DNA of 64,000 bases from Watersipora subatra (GCF_963576615.1 NC_088712.1:56690010-56754009); one strand, 5' to 3'; counted from the first letter of the stretch, positions 26,190 through 38,540 are shown. A program made the numbers and translations. Notes: generated by a model from the sequence alone, not told the origin.

Positions 26190-26330
26190 TTATGCAGGCT
26201 TACACACAGACACCCACGCACATACACCCAGCACATACATACACACACCCAGCACACGCACAGACACACACGCACACACGCACACAGCCAGCACACTCAC
26301 ACAGCCAGACTCTCACCCACATACACGCTA
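26190..26330 (+). repeat. CA-rich microsatellite with CCCAGCACA variants
   Basis: Alternating ACACAC, ACGCAC and CCAGCACA motifs. A second CA tract lies at 27210-27310 and ends in a 12-bp repeat CACCCAGATACG (four units). Degenerate TATCGG/ATACCGA motifs surround both (26380-26465 and 27015-27115). Confidence 0.8.
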
Positions 26331-26816
26331 GTGCTGGGCCAGTAAGGAGTTATCCGCTTTTCTGACACGGAGTGATTATCGGTATCCGGAAAACCAATCA
26401 TTTTCGGTGACCGGTGATCGGTATTTATCCGTGAAAGCCTATCGGTAATTGGTTATTCGGAAAGATTTTTGTAGTTGACAGGCTACAGCATTACCAGCGA
26501 CATGTGCGCAGGAGAATCTCCCGCACAATGAGCTGCTTATGAAAGAGCTCATTTGATGTCTTACCCACAATCGCTATGTAACTGAATGAGAAAGAAATGA
26601 GAAAAATGAAAAAGAAAAATCGTGCGTCAATTAATGTTATTGTTATTAGCAAAAACGCATCTTTAAGGGACACGCTAATCAAAAGGAGTCGCTCAGCGCA
26701 CATTGGCTATCACAACTTTTTTTCTCAGACATTCTGAAAACACAACACATGTGAATTATATCATAACTCCTTCTTCAACGAACATTACCACGCTTACCTA
26801 TAGGTATCTAGTATTG

Positions 26817-26905
26817 TATTACGTTTTACATTGATCAAATGTAAAACGTAATATACGTTTTATATTTTATCAAATATAAAGCGTATATTACATTTTATAT
26901 TTGAT
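26817..26905. repeat. Tandem palindromes built on ATTACGTTTTACATT
   Basis: TATTACGTTTTACATT at 26817-26832 is the exact complement of 26838-26853 (5-nt loop). It is followed by a second imperfect palindrome on TATACG(T/C)TTTATATTT, then further degenerate GTTTGATAT-type copies to about 26960. Confidence 0.75.
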
Positions 26906-27220
26906 AAAACCCGTTTGATATTTGATACGTTTGATATATTTATACGTTTTATGTTTGATTTATCCCCACCTGCGTTATATAAAAATGGGCAGCAGGTAAG
27001 CTGAAGTTAAACACACCCGGAAACCATATACCGAACTACAATACCGACAATACCGAACTTTCTTAGTTGGCAAAGGATACCGAAGATGGTAAATACCGAG
27101 GATACCGACATCGGAAAAACTGACAAAAAAGTGCAAGGATATTCTACCCAGAACTAAATTATATACCGGCTCAACACTAAATAACGCCACACGTATAGCC
27201 ACGCTAACAAGCACACACAC

Positions 27221-27252
<32 letters not shown>

Positions 27253-27812
27253 CCAGGTACGCACCCAGATACGCACCCAGATACGCACCCAGATATGCAC
27301 GCACACCCACATAAACTAACAGACAGAATCGGCACATACTAAAACACTCACAATGTCAAAGTGGCCTTTATGAATATAGTTTTTAGCCCCAGAACGTCTG
27401 CATCTTCATTGCCAAAAGAAGATCTCTCCTCAAGTTCAACTTGGTCAGTCACTTTTAAAGCACCATGAAAGCTAAATCAAAGTGTAGTGCAAAAGATCTT
27501 ATTCAGTTATTTTTGTTATAATTTGACAGCACAAACAGCAAGTCTTTCACGCGTACTTTTTATAGATGGAAATTCTCGTATAATTGTTCAATTTTGAATA
27601 TACTATCTAATAACATTGATTGTGTTGATAACTATAAATTGTTTAAGTAGCTCAGACTAGTGAATGCAACCGGTGGTGCTGTCGAACCTCTTTTCATAGT
27701 GATGAAACTCGCTCTCCACTGAGACAGAGTATTTACTAACGAGTCTATCAAAACTATTTTAAACTCTTTATCATATTCAAATATAATATAATATAAATAT
27801 ATTTCATAAACA

Positions 27813-28693
27813 CAGTCAAACATGGATAACTCGCCCTCGGATAGCGCGAACGCATGGTTAACTCAAACAAATTTGTTTGGTCCGTTCCCACGCATTGATA
27901 AATTGCTTTTGATAACTCGACCTCAACTCTGTTAACTCGAACAGTTTTTTGCCCAACGGCTACCAAGATGGTCATTATCGCTTTAGAGTATCACTTTATT
28001 CCAAGCCATAGAGATAAACCTCAACTTTTAGTAGTTTATAGGCGTTGTTATTACCATCATCGGCAAAATATTTTTGACAACAACTTTTCCAAAGGTTTGG
28101 TGAAATTTGATTTTTACCAAACATCCGCTTAGCGATGGTCCTTCGAAGGCAAGGAAATGTGAGGTAACCTTCGCATAAACTTCAAGCAAAATTGGCAAAA
28201 TTGGTCTTGGTTAAAGCGCTCAAAAAAAAGATGTCTCTTTTTCTGAGCATTTCAACAGCAATCAAGTTTTCCCAGCTTTAATCTGAAAACATCCTGGCAG
28301 TCACATCACATGAAACAACAAATAAATCTCAAATGATAGAAAAATCTTTATACTTTCTGAAAAAAAAATTTTTTAACTGTACATTAGAAGTATTTACTTT
28401 GAAACAAGCCATTTATGCTTTTGATTTATATTATAGTTTGTAAATGTGCATGTATCTACTAATAAATACATGAACTTATGACAGTGCTCTGATAACTTGC
28501 GCGCTCTGATAACTCAAACACATGAGAGGTCCGTTAACTTGCCACGAGCAATCAATGCTTTTGATTTATATATAGTTTGTATATGTACTGATAAATACAT
28601 GCACTTGTGACAGTGTTCTCATAACTTGAATGCTCTGATAACTCGAACACGTTCACTCGATCCCGTGAAGTTTGAGTTATCCATGCTCGACTG
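27813..28693. mobile_element. TA-inserting element, copy 1 (CAGTCAAACATGG termini)
   Basis: The left end CAGTCAAACATGGATAAC and right end GTTATCCATGCTCGACTG are inverted repeats, with TA directly after the right end (28694-28695); the left flank has mutated to CA. Subterminal AACTCGAA-type repeats match pogo/Tigger-like MITEs. Its inverted partner is at 32004-33122. No transposase open frame remains. Confidence 0.7.
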
Positions 28694-28889
28694 TATATAA
28701 TTATATAAAGTGAGTTGTCATTTTTGCCAGGCTCTGTTGACGTCTAGTTTATCAATGTTAGTAGTTAATGCAACTCTGTGTTGTAAACCTCAAAAATAAC
28801 TCAAAAAACATACAAGTTTGTTATAATTCTTGTTAGGCAGTTTCTCCATAAGCAATCATCACTACGTTTTCATAGTATGGTTAATCCAA

Positions 28890-29260
28890 CAGTTTGCGCC
28901 AGCTGCAATATGGAAACAACAAAATCCGCAAATTAAGCAAGTCTTTTTCTTCACGAATTTTGGTCATTTATTTCATGCTTACGAATGATGAAAATGACAC
29001 TTGCGGATGGTGAGCAAAAAATGCTATGCAAGTTACTTTATTTAAAAAATCTTCCACGCTTATTCGTTCATATTATAAAAGTTCACAGCTGAGCGAGACA
29101 AAAGCGTGCCACTTTGACATCAGGCGCAGAATTCCTCTTCATTTTTAACTAAGCTCTCGCATTAATCTGCCGCATGCAAAATTTCATTGAAATTCTTATC
29201 ACCCGGTAACTCTACGAGCACACAATTCCAAATCTGTATCATTCTCACAGTAGAACAGAG
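28890..29260 (+). repeat. Dispersed repeat, copy 2 (copy 1 about 12650-13060)
   Basis: See the landmarks under copy 1. It ends about 100 bp upstream of the first recognised Ly6-like exon. Confidence 0.5.
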
Positions 29261-29356
29261 TGCGTAAACATTGTAGGCTTAATTGAATAAGTTAAAAATA
29301 GATTTTGCCATTTTAGCCTTTCTGTTTAACTCGAGAACTCCTGTATTTCTTTGCAG

Positions 29357-29533
29357 GATGCTGCATCGAAGCACACTCTTTGCGATGCTATGTCTGCTCT
29401 AGTCATGACTTGTATTGCACTGACGAGTACAAATATCCACCTCAACATCTTCAGGATTGTCCGCAAGGAAAACACGACGGATGCTCCAAATCAAAAACAG
29501 AAATTATACTCTTTGGAAGAAAAATTCGTGCAA
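29357..29533 (+). CDS. Ly6/quiver-type three-finger protein, internal exon A
   Basis: After acceptor TTGCAG (29351-29356), two bases complete a split codon and 58 codons follow. They hold the first five cysteines of a Ly6/uPAR fold: LRCYVC (the usual opening LxCYxC), LYC, QDC and DGCSK. A sixth Cys pair before LRCYVC probably belongs to the end of the signal peptide or linker. The exon ends GCAA|GTTAGC at 29533, phase 1. Ly6 proteins of the quiver/sleepless group are secreted, GPI-anchored modulators of channels and receptors at the cell surface. The start codon and signal peptide are in an unseen upstream exon whose last codon must also be split in phase 1. Confidence 0.82.
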
Positions 29534-30264
29534 GTTAGCATTTATAAAAGACATCAAACTGTAAATAGCACTGCTATTTTAGATTTTACTGTAATGCAGT
29601 TCCATATTGTAATTGGCTATACTTGAGAGATTAATTTAAGCCAGTCAAGAGGGTGAAGCGGGTCACTTTATTGCTACTACGTTCCATTGGGTGAACGATG
29701 AGGATTTGTAATTGTTCAGACGTACTAATCCAATGAACATTTGCATGTTGTGGATTAACACAGGTGCTTTGTTAACAAAGAATGAATTCTACCCTAAAAG
29801 TCATAGCGCCACACTCTTGTCTTTTGCTGTTTCTCAGCAGGCTAACAAAATAGCAATGACTTGTGAAAAATAATTAAAATGGTATAGTTTAAGCAGCATT
29901 TCCTTACATATCATTTGCAAGTGCTGTTTCCATTTTTCTTCAATTTCTTCCATTTTTTCTTTTTCTTTTTTTTAAACATGAAACATTCAATAAAGATTCG
30001 TGAGTAACAACATATGTTTAACTTGTAGATTTTGGTCATTTTGATTTTGCGGATAACGCAAACTTACGGGGCAACATAGCATATACCGGCAGCATGTGTT
30101 ATCAGTGCTCTGAGCTCTAAGTACATTGCTAAAAAAAATCCAATTTTTAAATTAACGTCATTCCCAATTTTTAATTGTTTTGGTATTCTTTCGCAAATGA
30201 CTCAATTTTATATTAAACAGTATAAATTGAAATGTTTGTCGTATGTCCAGTTAACAGCCTTTTG

Positions 30265-30445
30265 TTAAAATACGCACATTGCAGGCACCTCTGCTGTGAG
30301 GAATCGTGATACGTAATGATTACATACACAATTATTCCAATGTGTAGCAAGGTGGTGGCATGGTTTACAGGTAATGTGCTTGGCTTTACATTCGTGTGTT
30401 TGAAAACCCTGGTTCGAATCCTTGGAAGGGTAATCTTTTTCTAAC
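30265..30445 (+). repeat. tRNA-like repeat, copy e
   Basis: The block contains GTAGCAAGGTGGTGGCATGG (A-box side) and a good B box GGTTCGAATCC at 30410-30420, followed by TTTTTCTAAC. It lies in the Ly6-like gene intron, immediately left of the 12-bp array. Confidence 0.6.
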
Positions 30446-30477
30446 ACTTTTAGCTCACTCCGGATCAAGCTAGTGTT

Positions 30478-31812
30478 GATTACTAGCGTCGGTTACTAAC
30501 GTCGGTTATTAGCGTCAGTTACTAACGTCGGTTACTAGCATCGGTTACTAGCATCTGTTACTAGTGTCAGTTACTAGCATCAGTTGCTAGCATCAGTTAC
30601 TAGTTCAAGTTACTAGCTTCAGTTACTAGCATCGGTTAGTAGCGTCAGTTATTAACGTCAGTTACTAACTTCAGCTACTAGCTTAAGTTGCTAGCATCAG
30701 TTACTAATATCAGTTACTAGCATCAGTTGCTAGCATCAGTTACTAGTTCAAGTTACTAGCTTCAGTTACTAGCTTCAGTTACTAGCTTCAGTTACTGGCA
30801 TCAGCTACTAGCTTCAGTTACTAGCATCAGTTACAAGCATCAGTTACTAGCATCAGTTACTAGCATCAGTTGCTAGCATCAGTTGCTAGCATCAGTTACT
30901 AGTTCAAGTTACTAGCTTCAGTTACTAGCATCAGCTACTAGCTTCAGTTACTAGCATCAGCTACTAGCTTCTGTTACTAGCATCAGTTACAAGCATCAGT
31001 TACTAGCATCAGTTACTAACATCAGTTGCTAGCATCAGTTGCTAGCATCGGTTACTGGCATCGGTTACTAGCATCAGTTATTAGCATCAGTTGCTAGCAT
31101 CAGTTACTAGTTAAAGTTACTAGCTTCAGTTACTAGCATCAGTTACTAGCTTCAGTTACTAGTATTAGTTACTAGCATCAGTTACTAGCACCAGTTGCTA
31201 GCATCAGTTACTAGCATTGGTTACTAGCTTCAGTAACCAGCATCAGTTACGAGCATCAGTTACTAGCATCAGTTACTAGCATCAGCTACTAGCTTCTGTT
31301 ACTAGCATCAGTTACAAGCATCAGTTACTAGCATCAGTTACTAACATCAGTTGCTAGCATCAGTTGCTAGCATCGGTTACTGGCATCGGTTACTAGCATC
31401 AGTTACTAGCATCAGTTGCTAGCATCAGTTACTAGTTAAAGTTACTAGCTTCAGTTACTAGCATCAGTTACTAGCTTCAGTTACTAGCATCAGCTACTAG
31501 CTTCAGTTACTAGCATCAGTTACTAGCTTCAGTTACTAGCATCAGCTACTAACTTAAGTTACTAGCATCAGTTACTAGCGTCAGTTTCTAGCATCAGTTA
31601 CTAGCTTCAGTTACTAGCATCAGTTACTAGCTTCAATTACTAGTATTAGTTACTAGCATCAGTTACTAGCACCAGTTGCTAGCATCAGTTACTAGCATTG
31701 GTTACTAGCTTCAGTTACCAGCATCAGTTACGAGCATCAGTTACTAGCATCAGTTGCTAGCATCAGCTACTAGTTCAAGTTACTAGTTTCAGTTACTAGC
31801 TTAAGTTACTCA
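30478..31812 (+). repeat. 12-bp minisatellite, about 110 units
   Basis: The unit is GTTACTAGCATC/GTTACTAGCTTC with A/G and C/T variants. Higher-order blocks recur, for example the run through GTTACTAGTTCAAG appears several times, so the array probably grew by duplication of multi-unit segments. It begins directly after a tRNA-like repeat. Confidence 0.95.
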
Positions 31813-32638
31813 AATTCATCGAATAAAGAAACAGCCTTAACTTAGTTACCTTCACCTGTTTATAAGGTACCTATTTTAAATCTTGAGCGAAAGTGTAGCA
31901 TAAAAAGTAAAAAGTGTTTTTCAACAATTTGTTTTACCTATGCCTCGAGCTTTTAAATATTTAAATTATGCATTGGCCAGACACACACAAAAATATACAA
32001 ATACAGTCAAACATGGATAACTCGAACTTCAAGGGACCGAGCAAAAGTGTTCGAATTATCAGAGCATTCAAGTTATCAGAGCATTGTCACAAGTCCATAT
32101 ATTTACTTATTTATTAGTAGATACATGTACATATACAAACTATAATATAAATCAAAAGCACAAATGGCTTGTTTCAAATTAAATGCTTCTAATGTAAAGT
32201 TTAAAACGTTTTCATGAAAAAGTATAGAGATTTTTCTATCACTTGAGATTGGTTTGTTGTTTGAGGTGATGTTATTGCCAGGACGTTTTTCAGATTGACA
32301 TTGGCAAAACTTGATCGTTGTTGAAATGCTCAAAAGAAAAGACATTTTTTTCTTTTGGGGTTTTACCCACGATCAATTTTGCCGTTTTTTCTTGAAGTTT
32401 ATGCAGATTACCTTACTTTACCTGGGATTCGTTAAGAGCAACACTCCGAGGCAGTTCAATTAGAAGTTTTACGAGGTTTTACGGTACATTCTATATCACT
32501 CACACTTTTTTAATAGATACTTATTGAATGTACACACGTATTCTGTGTTTAGGTCAAACGATGAATGGTTTTTTGTAGCTCAGACAACGTATACGTTTAA
32601 TTACAACATTTTTTAAGACGTTTTAAACATTCAACATT

Positions 32639-32670
32639 CCGACGTTGATTCAACACGGAATCAACGTCGG
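32639..32670. repeat. Perfect 13-bp-stem hairpin
   Basis: CCGACGTTGATTC (32639-32651) is the exact complement of 32658-32670, with a 6-nt loop. Confidence 0.9.
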
Positions 32671-32682
32671 AAAACTATTCAT

Positions 32683-32802
32683 CACGGGCTAGCTGAGTCA
32701 CGCACTCAAGGATTTTCGCCACGCACATGCAAAACAACATACGATTTTTGTTTTGTATGTGCGTGGCGAAAATTCTTGCGCGCGTGACCCGGCTAACCCG
32801 TG
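32683..32802. mobile_element. 120-bp palindromic MITE with 8-bp target duplication
   Basis: CTATTCAT occurs at 32675-32682 and again at 32803-32810. Between them the sequence is one near-palindrome starting CACGGGCTAGC and ending GGCTAACCCGTG, with inner arms on TTTTCGCCACGCACAT. An 8-bp duplication fits hAT-type insertion. It is nested inside the TA element. Confidence 0.85.
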
Positions 32803-33681
32803 CTATTCATCGTATCGCAATATAAATCAAATTTCACCACTTTTAGAAAAGTCGTTGACAAAAATATTTTGCCGATGGTGGTAATAACGACGCTTATCAA
32901 TTACGAAAAGATGAAGTTTACCTCTATGGCTTTGAATAAAGTGATTTTCTAAAGCGAAAACAACCGTTTCGGTAGCTGTTGGGCAAAAAAACAGTTCGAA
33001 TTAACAGTGTTGAGTTCGAGTTATCTATAGCAATTTATCATTACGTGGGAACGGACCAAAGGAAATGTTCGAATTAACCATGTGTTCGAGCTATCCGTGG
33101 ACGAGTTATCCATGTTTGACTGTACCTTCATTAAAATGTTAAAATGGTAAATGTTGTATATGTTGATAAAAATAAATTTTCTATGCACAACCTTATATTC
33201 ATCACTCGTGCAACGCCAAGCATCCGCCTAGTTAAACAATATAAAGAATATTATTCACATTTAATTAAAATAAAGTTTTTAATAATTTACATTTAATGAT
33301 AATTTCTATTTTTCATAATTTCCTAAATTTCCGTCTAGCATTTAGGCGGATTTATGTAAGCTTTTTTATTCGGCAAGATATTTTTTGACTTCAACTTTAA
33401 ATGTATTATTAAATGTATTATGTGTTATTAATAACTCCGTTTAAAGATAAACTTGTTCAAAATCTTTAGTAAACTTTATCAGAAAGTACAGTATTTATTC
33501 TATTGTTGTGATCTTTTTTGATGTTTGAACTGATCTGATTACCAAAATGTTTCAAGATTATACTTGATAAACTTGATTGGAGTTAAAACGATCAGATCAA
33601 ATCAAACTGCGATTATTACGCCTATAATTGCAAAAAGACTGACCCAATAGAGACAAAATATGCTTCAATTTGGACGCGATA

Positions 33682-33757
33682 GCCAATACCATAGACCTAT
33701 TAACTATATGTATGTGTATACGTATATGTATAGTTAATAGGTCTATGGCCAATACCA
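33682..33757. repeat. Small palindrome flanked by GCCAATACCA direct repeats
   Basis: A 19-bp perfect stem pairs 33689-33707 with 33730-33748, and GCCAATACCA is present on both sides (33682-33691, 33748-33757). It looks like a tiny fold-back insertion or a duplication-born hairpin. Confidence 0.75.
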
Positions 33758-34075
33758 ACTAGTGATGTCATTTTGTATGTATTTTTTGTGATGTAGCACG
33801 GTTATGTCAAAATTTTGACAAATAAATTTTTTTAGCTTCTTATTATGCGTGCATTATTCATGAGTTTTGCTTGCTCATGGAATTTCCTCCCAATGCCTCA
33901 TTTTCACTTCCAATAAATTCAGTTCAGCTTTTTTCAGGTCATGTTTGTCTTGCATAAATTTGATATGTTCAAATTTGTAATATTTTGCTATGCGTTGTTT
34001 CGTTTCGCAGCCGTGACTAGTACTTATGTACATATATTACATTTGGTTCATAAGTTTATCTAATTTTCTCTGCAG

Positions 34076-34240
34076 TTTTAAGATCGTGTGGAAAAAAGTA
34101 TAACAACAGCCACTGCAAGGAAAGAGATAGAATAAGGGATCGTTTATTTAAACCTGGTGGTGAGTTGTGGCAGTGTTCCTGTGACGGAAACAAGTGTAAT
34201 ACAACCTCTTCTTTAGCTGTCTCCACTATTCTTCTAGCAG
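34076..34240 (+). CDS. Ly6/quiver-type three-finger protein, exon B
   Basis: Acceptor TCTCTGCAG ends at 34075, and the first two bases complete the codon split in exon A. The exon supplies cysteines six to ten: LRSCGKK, SHC, LWQCSC and the diagnostic final DGNKCN (CxxxxCN-type end). Together the exons carry exactly ten Ly6 cysteines after LRCYVC. It then runs into a small hydrophobic stretch SSLAVSTILLA and stops at GCAG|GTAAAT in phase 1. That stretch looks like the start of a GPI-attachment signal, to be finished by a last exon not found in this window. RSCG after exon A is typical of the quiver group. The 4.5-kb intron holds the 12-bp array and a transposon. Confidence 0.85.
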
Positions 34241-36365
34241 GTAAATCTATCTTATAATCCACATAATTATAACAAACGCCAAAATTCTTTGTAATTTTCA
34301 TCGGTAAATAACACAAAACTACTACTGAGTGTCTGCCGTTGCCGGGATAATAAAAAATTAACTTTATTTTTATTGAACATATGACAACATTTACCACTCT
34401 AAATTTCAAATTTCATATCATGATAAAAAATTTTTTGCAGTTCAAAACAATTAAGAGAAAAAATAAAACATACTGTGAAAGTTTTCAGACTTTTTCAAAC
34501 AGCCGTAGCTTTCAAATTTCATATCATGTGAAAAGTGTTTTGGGCTGTTCAAATAAACTAAGAGGAAAAATGAAACAACTGTAAAGGTGTTTAAATGTAA
34601 ATGTGAGATAATCAGCAAGTAATGGTGAAATAAAGTCCCTTTTGCTACGACTACAAGGAAAAGTGATTTAGTAATGATACAATTAATATGGGCTAAGGTT
34701 AAAAAGGTCACTGTTCCAGCAGACGCCATCCTTTAAAACTTTGAACACTATGATACCGGTACTTCTCGATACTGGTACACACGTAAAAATGGGATGTCAG
34801 TTTGTTTGATACTTAATCTAACTGAACAGAGAGAGAATGTTGAGGCAATTCCTTTACATAATACAAATATGTAGAGATAATACAAGCGATATTACAATTG
34901 TCCCCGTGAAAAGTATTTAGCCTTTACAGATTTAGCTATCAAACCTTAGGAAAAACTAGAAATAGGAGCGTAACAGTAGGCCTACATTAAAAATTGAACT
35001 CACACATTTAAAAATTACAAATTAAAAATAGGTAATAAGTGAAGATAATAAAGTCTTTAAGAAATTTCTACAGAAAAGCAAATGTGAAAGGTAATATTAA
35101 ACTTAATGCCTGAGTTTGATAAAGTTGTGTGTGAAACTACTGCTTGTAAATTTTTACTGTCATCAACTGTTAACTGTTCAACTGTTTTTACGGTTATCTG
35201 CTCTGTTTTTAGCAACGATGGCTCAATCTCTATATCAGGCGGCCATGACCATTCCAGAATAAAAAAATTGAAAGTGTATGCTACATATTTATGATTATTT
35301 ATGTAGAACCTTTTTATTTGCTTTTTTATCAACAATTCTTTTTAATTTTGAATAATATTTTCTTAATGTATTAATTTATCTATGCTTTTGGTGCAATTTC
35401 ATTTGTGCAAAATAAATTTTTTACGTTTGATACAAAAATAGTTTATGTCATATATCCTAGCTAAACACACTCTGAAACAGTTATCATCTAACGGGTTGAC
35501 TGTTATGCTCCTTTCTACTAACCAAAATAATTTGGAAAACCTGACTCCGGAATATTGACCTCTTTGGGCAAATTATTTAAAAGCTTGTCTGTAAGACATC
35601 TAATTGACTTTCACTGAAGCAGCCAAACTTTGATATCGTTGGCTCTGACGATATGAAGCATTCATTAAAGCTATTGGTTTTGCAAGTAGCTTTTTGTTGC
35701 AAGTAGTGTTTTGAAATAATCATTCGGCATTACTGCTAAAACCACTGATTATTACGGAGCCAACTAATGGCTCTGACAGCATATTTTAGCATAATGGAGG
35801 GTGGTAAACAATGACATAATAACTAAACAGGCATTACGCAAGCATAATGACTGCTATAACAATAAGTGAAAGGCTGGGAAACACTGTCGCCGCATATCGG
35901 CATGTCAACATGTCACATGTCACATGTCGGTGTTGTTTATTCAGCATTCATCGTCGACTATGCAGTTGTAAACCGGTGGCATCAACGAAGCAAAGCAGAT
36001 ATGGTGAAGAACTTTGTCGCTGTCAAACTATCCAATACTTTGCCGAACATCAACAATAGCCTCTACAACGTGCGCTTTTTCTAAAATGGTTATTCGCTGC
36101 TGCGGATAACATAATTTATTTATTCTCGTTCATAATTGTTGCTGTGGGACTAGTATTCGATTTGAGCATGCGGAAGCTAAAAGGTTCCTTTCAGAAAAAT
36201 TCAAAGAAAAATTAGAATATCAGATCACAGAGTATTTGCTGATGCAAACGTGGATGGGTTCGTGACAATGCGACCATTGCTATCATTGACAATCACCGAA
36301 CTACCGAAGTACTACAATATAGTGTGAGCCAACCTTTAAGAAAAACTGTTCTATTTACATAACAA

Positions 36366-37190
36366 AAGTTGCTGATTTACATAATACTATGCAGCCAATA
36401 TACATAGAATAGTTCCATTTAGACGCCATAAGTTTCCATTGCATTTTGATATGCAGTGTCTAATTTCATGAGATATTTGCCAATGGCATAAGATTAGGAA
36501 ACTCTGTAAGGCCTTTGGTTGCCATGCAAATTCATGCTAATGCTCTGCAACTGACCTCCCTGTTACATTGTGTTTACATGACGAGGTCAATCTACAAGTT
36601 TGCGTCATCCATAAGTCGGAAGCTGCAAAAAATGGCAAGGCAAGTGAGTTTAGTTATTTTGAAATTTTATCAAATGTTTTATGCTTGCGAAAGATGGAAA
36701 CGGTACATGCGAATGATGCACGAGAAGATGCCAAACATGCTAGTCCATGATTAACACACTTCCAAGCGTTTTAACTATGATCCAGCTCTGGCACATTTAA
36801 TCCTGAAACATTCTGGAAGTCAGATTACCTCAAACATAAAAACAATTACATGTGGTACAAAAATACTGATACTTTCTGATAAAATTTACTTAAATTTTTG
36901 TGTAAGCTCAAATTAAGTATTTGCTCAATCTTTAAATAAAGTTTCACAAAGTTACTAAGTGAAAGTAAATGGTATGCTGTATTTGTTGAAAGCTTTAGAA
37001 TTATCCCAACTATACTGGTTTATCAATTTTGAAGTTCAGCAGACCGTAGATCAACCACAAATGTTTCGAATGTCTTAGCTCAGTATATTCTAAAAAAATA
37101 GTCTGTTATTAAGCCTATTGTATGTATTACTAAAGTGGTAGACCAGCCTATTTTGGAGTCACTGGACAGGCTGACCTACCAACTTTTATC
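36366..37190 (+). repeat. Left arm of a long inverted repeat (right arm 39912-41590)
   Basis: The arm matches the reverse complement of 39912-41590, for example AGACGCCATAAGTTTCC, CTGTAAGGCCTTTGG, GATGCACGAGAAGATGCC and the outer AGTCACTGGACAGGCTGACC. The right arm is longer only because it contains the 857-bp insertion at 40452-41308. Both arms contain the dispersed ATCAAG...AAACAT core. Confidence 0.85.
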
Positions 37191-37499
37191 ATAAATAGGC
37201 GGTTACACTATGGTATTTATATACATGTATATTTATGTGTATTTTATATTTGCAATATGACAATGTTAATAGACTGTTGCATTATTTTTTAAATTATTTA
37301 GTTTAACAAAGTTGTGTTTATTTTACAGAATTACTAAAAATCTAGTCATACAAGCTGAAGCAGAGTGTGATGTCTGCAGACAATGTGCTCAGCGATTCAA
37401 AGTGCCAATACAATCACCCATTTGTTGACAATAAAATTACTGGTAACGCAGTCTATTTGGGAAGGAGAAATAGCTTCATTGCCTTTTTGTTGCAGGATG

Positions 37500-37865
37500 A
37501 ATCAGAGCTAGCAGTTATATTAGGTCAGAGTCAGCAGCTGTATTAGTCAGAGTCAGCAGTTATACTAGGCCAGAGTCAGCAGTTGTACTAGGTCAGAGTC
37601 AGCAGTTGTACTAGGTTAGAGTCAGCAGTTGTACTAGGTCAGACTCAGCAGTTGTACTAGGTCAGACTCAGCAGTTGTACTCAGTCAGGGTCAGCAACTG
37701 TATTAGGTCAGAGTCAGCAGTTATACTAGGTCAGAGTCAGCAGTTGTACTAGGTCAGACTCAGCAGTTGTACTAGGTCAGAGTCAGCAGATGTACTAGGT
37801 CAGAGTCAGCAGTTGTACTAGGTCAGAGTCAACAGCTGTACTAGGTCAGGGTTAGCAACTGTTCT
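37500..37865 (+). repeat. 23-bp minisatellite, about 15 units
   Basis: The unit is GTCAGAGTCAGCAGTTGTACTAG with small variants (CAGACTCAG, CAGCTGTATTAG). Confidence 0.9.
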
Positions 37866-37885
37866 ATTAATAACAAAAACTGCTG

Positions 37886-38540
37886 CTACCTGTCTGTCTG
37901 TTCATTTGTCTAAAGCCATGGTTGAAGGTTGGAAATAAGATTATGTCATTTATTTCCGGCTCCGAACTCCACATTCTGCTAGTTAAAAATTAGTCTGCAT
38001 ATACTTAATATCTGTGCTTTATCAGCATGCATGATGGTCTCTCCCAGAGCGCTCTAGACTGCCAGGGTACGTGTCATAATAGTAAAATATTATCTAAGTA
38101 AGGCGAGCTTTTGGGTATAAGAATTTTTTCAGAAGCTTTTGTGTTCATGTCATGTTCACTGCATTTGAATGAAAAATAAGTAGCCTTGATTAAAAAGAAC
38201 ATCCATTACATTGAATACCAGCTATAAATTCAGAACAATTTTGTTTAAATAACCTGCCCAAAAATTTTTATCTGATTTTATTGCTTTTAGTTAGTGTTTC
38301 TTGTGCTGCATCTATAATATGGATAAAATATGAGCAGACGGCATAGATTTTACATGAAAAGTTGTTTGTTCTTTAGCCAATGTCGGTTGAAACAAAAAAG
38401 AAATAATTCCCAATTTGGTAATTCGTGATGATACATTCATGGTACATTTGGCAAATTGCTATTTATTTGCAGCTATAAGTCTTAGTATAGATTTCTGTCA
38501 GAAGAATATCCTTTTTTGTTGTCGGTCTGGTGAGAATGGA
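37886..38540 (+). repeat. Direct duplication, copy 1 (copy 2 about 42895-43610)
   Basis: Both copies share AAAGCCATGGTTGAAGGTTG, GCATGATGGTCTCTCCCAGA, GTAAGGC(G/A)AGC and TTGTTGTCGGTCTGGT. Copy 2 has an extra 40 bp or so near 43000. They flank the region with the Helitron helicase and may be parts of related Helitron copies. Confidence 0.8.

Larger units (their letters stand above)
32004..33122. mobile_element. TA-inserting element, copy 2, with nested insertions
   Basis: The left end CAGTCAAACATGGATAAC and right end ATCCATGTTTGACTG are inverted and flanked by TA (32002-32003 and 33123-33124). The interior is similar to 27813-28693 in reverse orientation. It is longer because it contains a perfect hairpin (32639-32670) and a 120-bp palindromic MITE (32683-32802). 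Confidence 0.85.

Noticed and set aside
25996-26331. Signal-peptide-like frame as first exon of the Ly6-like gene
   Set aside because: The hydrophobic start is tempting, but the available donors (for example GTGAGC) are phase 0 while the exon at 29357 needs a phase-1 donor.
29351-29626. 91-codon frame starting at 29351
   Set aside because: This is the wrong frame of the Ly6-like exon; it destroys the cysteine pattern and includes the splice acceptor.
35847-36084. Two overlapping frames of about 70 codons
   Set aside because: Composition is protein-like in one frame, but no acceptor/donor pair, domain or conserved partner was found.
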